From: Dasyornis broadbenti
Lineage: Eukaryota; Chordata; Aves; Passeriformes; Dasyornithidae
Direction: 5' to 3'
Assembly (NCBI GenBank): GCA_013397935.1
Contig: VZRN01002232.1
Span: forward strand, 1,041,457-1,105,456
Length of the DNA stretch: 64,000 bases
Part shown: in pieces, positions 59,681 through 64,000 of the stretch
Position numbering within the stretch: position 1 is the stretch's first letter
How the letters are laid out: each line of letters opens with the position of its first letter
Position numbers and translations under genes: made by a program
Notes under the pieces: model-generated
Told to the model about the DNA's origin: nothing
Databases searched by the model: none
Seen by the model: only the letters and a program-made list of their open reading frames with translations

Positions 59681-61840
59681 TGAGGTCCCAGGTCCTTACA
59701 GACATTTAATGCTCTCCTGACCTAGAACCCAGTTCTGTACAACAGTCACAAGGAGTTATGTTCAAGACTTTCCCCACCCAGCTACAGAAGCCAATAAAGA
59801 CTAAAAGGAATAATAAGTTGATTTTTTCTTCAAATCTATGAATTTTATCAACAAAATTACTCGGAAGTAGCATTTACTATAACTGATAACCAAGAGATTG
59901 TACAAATTGTGATTCTGTTGTTGTTATTATTTGAGAATGTCAAGACTTATTATAATCTCCATCACACAAACATAAATGAACCAAGACCTGCTTTGAGAAG
60001 TTTCAGGGTATCTTGAAGCACTTGCCAGTTGTTATTGCAGGAATCAATTTCTGTAATGTGTCTAATGATTACAGACATCGAGACAATCAGAATCAAAAAT
60101 ATTTAATGTATATTGTATTTAAGACTTGCTAATATATGAATTGCATAGATATACCCAATTTGTGCATCCCACATGAAGTCTTTGAGTATGGTAAAAAAGC
60201 AATTATTAAAGCCTATGCAGCACTCAATGGGGGACCCAGAAACAGAATCTGTTTCCAGAACATCAACCCACTGCTCCATATACCAGGCAGCTCTGCTTCC
60301 TCATCCCTCTGCAACTTGATCTATACTGAGTAATTCTCATATTTCATGGTATCCTTTGTAAGAAGCAGAGCCTCACACATGTGCCACCTAACTCAGAAGA
60401 TCATGGTAGACAAGGAGAATTATACCTTCTTCTTACTTGTGGAGAATAGGTCAGTTGCTCTGTAAAAAGAAACAAAATCTTGGACACTTTCATTTTTTAA
60501 TAGGATTTTTTTAATTTACTGTACAAAAATTATGTCCCAGTCTCACTACAAGATCTGCTAAGAAAGCTTCTAATGGATAAATCAACACATGAACTGCATG
60601 ACGGGGAAAAAAATGTCCTTATCTTTTAGAGGTGGCATTTATTTCTCTAGATGCGACATTTTGAGCTTGCTCATATGGTCTACTGACCACAGTTTATAGT
60701 GAAATAACTCCCCATGAGAACTCTCTCCTGGAATAAGGGGTTTCTTTCTAGAATGGTGACTGTTATTTGGAAATGTAGTGATTGTTCCAGGATTAAATCA
60801 CTTTTCTGCAAGAATAGACTATCCCTGAGTGGCCATTCTACCATAGCTATTTCAGTGGTTTTCCTCTGTAGACAACCCTGGTGAAGTTCAGGGGACTGGA
60901 GGAGTTCCAGAGCAAAAACTAAGAGTGGGACTGTCTGAAAATAAGGCTGCAGCTACAGTGGTATAGAGCTTTTCAGAAAAGAGTCCTTGCCAAATTTCTT
61001 CCTCTGCCTCTTCACCCTATGGGAACTAATTAGCCTCAGCAGTCTGAACTCTTACAGCCTTCTGAGGAGCTGCACAAGCTGCTTCAGGGGCTTAGGGCCC
61101 CCTCTCAGGGGAATGGTAGCACTTTATACTTACTGCTTTCACAGAAGTGCAGATGAGAGGAAAGTGTGATTCAGGAGGGCGTAAAGCCCTGCCAAAGAGT
61201 AGGACTGCTTAAATATTTGAGTGATTATGCTGCTTCAGTCTGACCACAAGGCAATGCAGAGGTGCCAGAGATGGATCTCTGACAGCTGACCTGAGCACTG
61301 CGAAGTCTGTTGGGCATTGTGGGCTGATACCTGGACTGTTTCTGCCTAAGTGAGCTCCGGTGGAAAAACAATGTTACCTCATTTGCCCAGCACTTTGCTA
61401 AGGAGAATAATCCTTGTAGGTGAGCTGGCTGGTAGCACTCACAGAGTCTTTCTGCTGCTCTCCCTTATGTGGTGTAGACATATTTTGCATGAATCAACTG
61501 GCAAAAATTATATGATGATGACAAGCATTTGAATCTGAGGATCTTACACACATAATCCTAGTCATTCAAGTAATTGGACGTGAAATTCCTCCATGGAACT
61601 TCTTTGATGAGGCAGGATTACTTTCTGAAGGACTGGCAGATCAACTTTCTATAAAAGAAAGAAGAGATGCAACTTCTGTGGTTAGCGCTCACTGCAGAAT
61701 CAGATCCAGTTTGCAATTTACCATTTCCTTTACATATATGTGCGATAAAAAACTATACTAGCCGGAATAAGCATTTCAAATACTGGCTTATTTTTATGCT
61801 GATCTTGGTAAAGGGCAAAATCTAATAAGAATAGGATATA
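59681..61840. other. Non-coding stretch between the two pentanucleotide arrays
   Basis: AT-rich to mixed sequence with only 60-65-codon frames. No recognised repeat family, gene or motif. Confidence 0.45.
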
Positions 61841-61930
61841 CTAGGCTAGACTAGACTAGACTAGAATAGAACAGAACAGAACAGAACAGAACAGAACAGA
61901 ACAGAACATAATAGAATATATAGAATAGAA
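61841..61930. repeat. Compound pentanucleotide array, CTAGA/ACAGA/TAGAA
   Basis: Eighteen pentamers in register: CTAGG, four CTAGA, ATAGA, seven ACAGA (61871-61905), ACATA, ATAGA, ATATA, TAGAA, TAGAA. The TAGAA/ATAGA units are the same motif as the minus strand of the array at 59558-59650, so the two arrays face opposite ways. More decayed at its edges than the first array. Confidence 0.96.
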
Positions 61931-64000
61931 TGTCTTTTAAAAGCCTAGAAAACATTCAGTTTTGTCTGAAATGCAGTATTTGTTGCACTACAAAATAATT
62001 TGTGAGATCCTTTAAAATTGCTATTTCTATCAACCTTTTTATGTGATGTATGATTCTGTATCGGAAAAATATTTATGAAAAATTTTAGCCTGTGGTAAAG
62101 TCTGTGGCATAATTGCCAGTAACTGATGGAGCCAGGGTATTCCAGCATTGTTTTTGCAAGCAGAATTGTGAATTTGTTAACATATCTTTTAAAACACATT
62201 TTTAAATGAACAAATTATTAAAAGATTAGAATATAATTACATCTTTGCTAAAAATTCATATTGAAGGGAAATATATCCTGAAAAAAAAAAAAAAAATTTA
62301 AACTTCCCAGCTATAGGAAAAAGGAGTCTGCCTAGTTTTGTTTTTCTACATTGCCTTTAGGGAAAAGATAATACTCAAAAAAGAGCTCATATGTTAAGCT
62401 GTCATTATTACTCCTTTTGTTGTTCTTTCTGGTGACTACATATTGAAGGTGAACTGATTTTCTGAAAATAGAAGGGGTTTTCTTCCTGAGCAAAAAGAAA
62501 GGAAATAAACTGAAAGTAAATTTAACCATGTTTTGATTTTTAATTTTTTTTCCCATTTTGTTTTCCCTCAAAACATTGTCTTCCAAATGCATTGTCTTGT
62601 TTAATGTTTTGTCAGCCTGAGTGTCACTTAGTCTGGTGTGCCTTTGTTCATGTATGTAGAACAAAGTTTCCTTAAATACAAAATCAAGCTCTAAATATAC
62701 TGAATCCTCAGGAATTTTATTTATAAGCTATGTCTTGCCTTTAATAAGAGTAGATGTGTGAGTGCATCTGTAACCAAGGTCACAGTAAAGTTTTATGTCT
62801 TGAGGAATCATTCTCTATTCCTTCTTTCTCCTAAGAGAAAATAAACTGTATTTCCTTGTTCAGTGCAGCGTATTTCTTTTCTCTCCTTCCAAGTGCACTG
62901 AAGTGCTGGTGAGGCAACATATATTTCTGTTTTCTCCTTGGCTACATATTCCTCAGGCAGAAAATATGGAATATTGTCCAATGAACTGGGATCTGCCTCA
63001 TGACAACATGCAGATCAAATATGCAGCTAATTCAGTTTTATACTTCTGGCAACAGTTGTCACAGAAGAAACTTTATTTTCCTGCAAAATGTAGTAAGACA
63101 AAAATCTGGTGAAGACCTGAAATTTCATACTTAATGTAAGGCATGCAGATTTGAGTGCCTTTTGCTGCTGGTGGCTCCATTAGCTTCTCTAAGTCATGTA
63201 CTAAAATAAGACTTTTTAGGATCAATCTTCTCATACTTTGCCTTGCAGAGTGCTAACCAATTTGCTTACAGTTGGATGAAGTTTTTACTTTGTCATTAGT
63301 CTTACTTTGCAATATTCTTTGGAGTCAGCTATGAAGTAGAGATATGCAGCCATTCCATCCAAGATAAGACACTGAATCAGAGAACATACCAGGATATTTT
63401 AAGTTTATTGTAATTCTCTTTTGGGGGGATTATTCTAAATCAGTTTTCTTATTGAAAACCTGAATTAAGCTGAAATCATTCTTACTGCACATCACCAAAT
63501 GCATCCTGAGTGTGAAGTGCTGTGTGGAGGAAATAGGCATGAGTTTAATGAATTACTGTAGTTGTTCAGGCACTTTTAACAGGCAAAGATAGAATCAGGG
63601 TCAGAAACATTCTGTTCAAAAGAAAATCAGACAATGGTCTTTAGCATCACATCTGTGTCCCCTCTGCATTAAGCAAGCTCCCAGAAGCTGCTGGGTGTCC
63701 TTGGCACACCTCTGCCCAGCACAGCACTGTAGAGGTGCCTTCAGCACAAATATATTTTTTTTTGTTTCTGAAGGGTTTAGTATCTAGAGAAAGGAGTCAT
63801 CTACTGCAGGAAGCTGATTGAATTTAAAAAAAAAAAAAAAAAGGCAACAAAGCTAAAACAGGAAAGCAGTTTTCAGGTGAGAGAGTAGGAACTTCAAACA
63901 AAGAGCTATGAATGAGAAAAAATGTAGGACTCCTGGTTATCACCGTAAACTTGTTTGCTCAATTTCTTAATTATATGCAAAGTAATGACAAGAATCAGAA
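61931..64000. other. Non-coding stretch to the window end
   Basis: AT-rich. Contains poly(A) runs at about 62281-62297 and 63826-63842. Frames of up to 110 codons (62332-62664 minus) have no recognised family. Confidence 0.45.

Noticed and set aside
59488..59709. Frame encoding a repeated ILFYS-type pattern
   Set aside because: Translation of the pentanucleotide microsatellite. It has no sequence around it that looks coding.
1..64000. tRNA, rRNA, CRISPR arrays, operons or endogenous retroviruses
   Set aside because: No A/B-box pair, rRNA core, regularly spaced repeats, gene clusters or retroviral frames were seen on either strand.

Overview
The window looks like bird nuclear DNA. The main evidence is several degraded CR1 LINE copies with the avian-type 3' end (a body ending in short ATTCTATG/ATTCTGTG-like repeats): one on the minus strand at about 15.06-15.59 kb, one short 3' end at 24.78-24.92 kb, and a stacked cluster at 38.87-39.59 kb. 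One copy keeps a recognisable piece of the CR1 ORF2 C-terminus. Interspersed repeats are sparse, the base composition is AT-rich, and a run of N flanked by poly(A) near the left end is an assembly gap. The species cannot be named from this sequence.

I found no protein-coding gene that I would defend. The open frames are short, mostly overlap on both strands, and resemble no family I recognise, apart from the CR1 reverse-transcriptase tails. The window therefore reads as a gene desert or the inside of a very large intron. The only promoter-like patch is a short CpG-rich block at about 0.6-0.93 kb. A good splice-donor sequence lies just beyond it on the minus strand, so a first exon running leftward out of the window is possible but unproven.

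Layout: 0-1 kb, assembly gap and CpG-rich patch. 3-7 kb, a CATT microsatellite, a row of nuclear-receptor-like half-sites and a long polypurine tract. 8.3-8.7 kb, an AT-rich block dense in TAAT/ATTA and SOX-like motifs that resembles a developmental conserved non-coding element. 10 kb, a 44-A run. 15 kb, CR1. 18.6 and 20.7 kb, two striking inverted repeats. 24.8 kb, CR1 3' end. 25.2-25.9 kb, very AT-rich DNA. 31.2-32.1 kb, a purine-skewed strand. 38.9-39.6 kb, CR1 cluster. 43.3-44.6 kb, a GC-richer patch holding the longest open frame (240 codons, minus strand). 44.9, 56.7 and 58.5 kb, further enhancer-like blocks. 59.6 and 61.9 kb, two related pentanucleotide arrays in opposite orientation.

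The most interesting signal is the 20.65-20.76 kb inverted repeat. Its two 24-base arms pair with a single G.U wobble around a loop that itself holds two small hairpins, and it sits in homeobox-motif-rich DNA. The 27-base near-perfect palindrome at 18.6 kb (two head-to-head AGAGGAAG sites) and the paired pentanucleotide arrays come next. None of the conservation or expression claims could be tested here.
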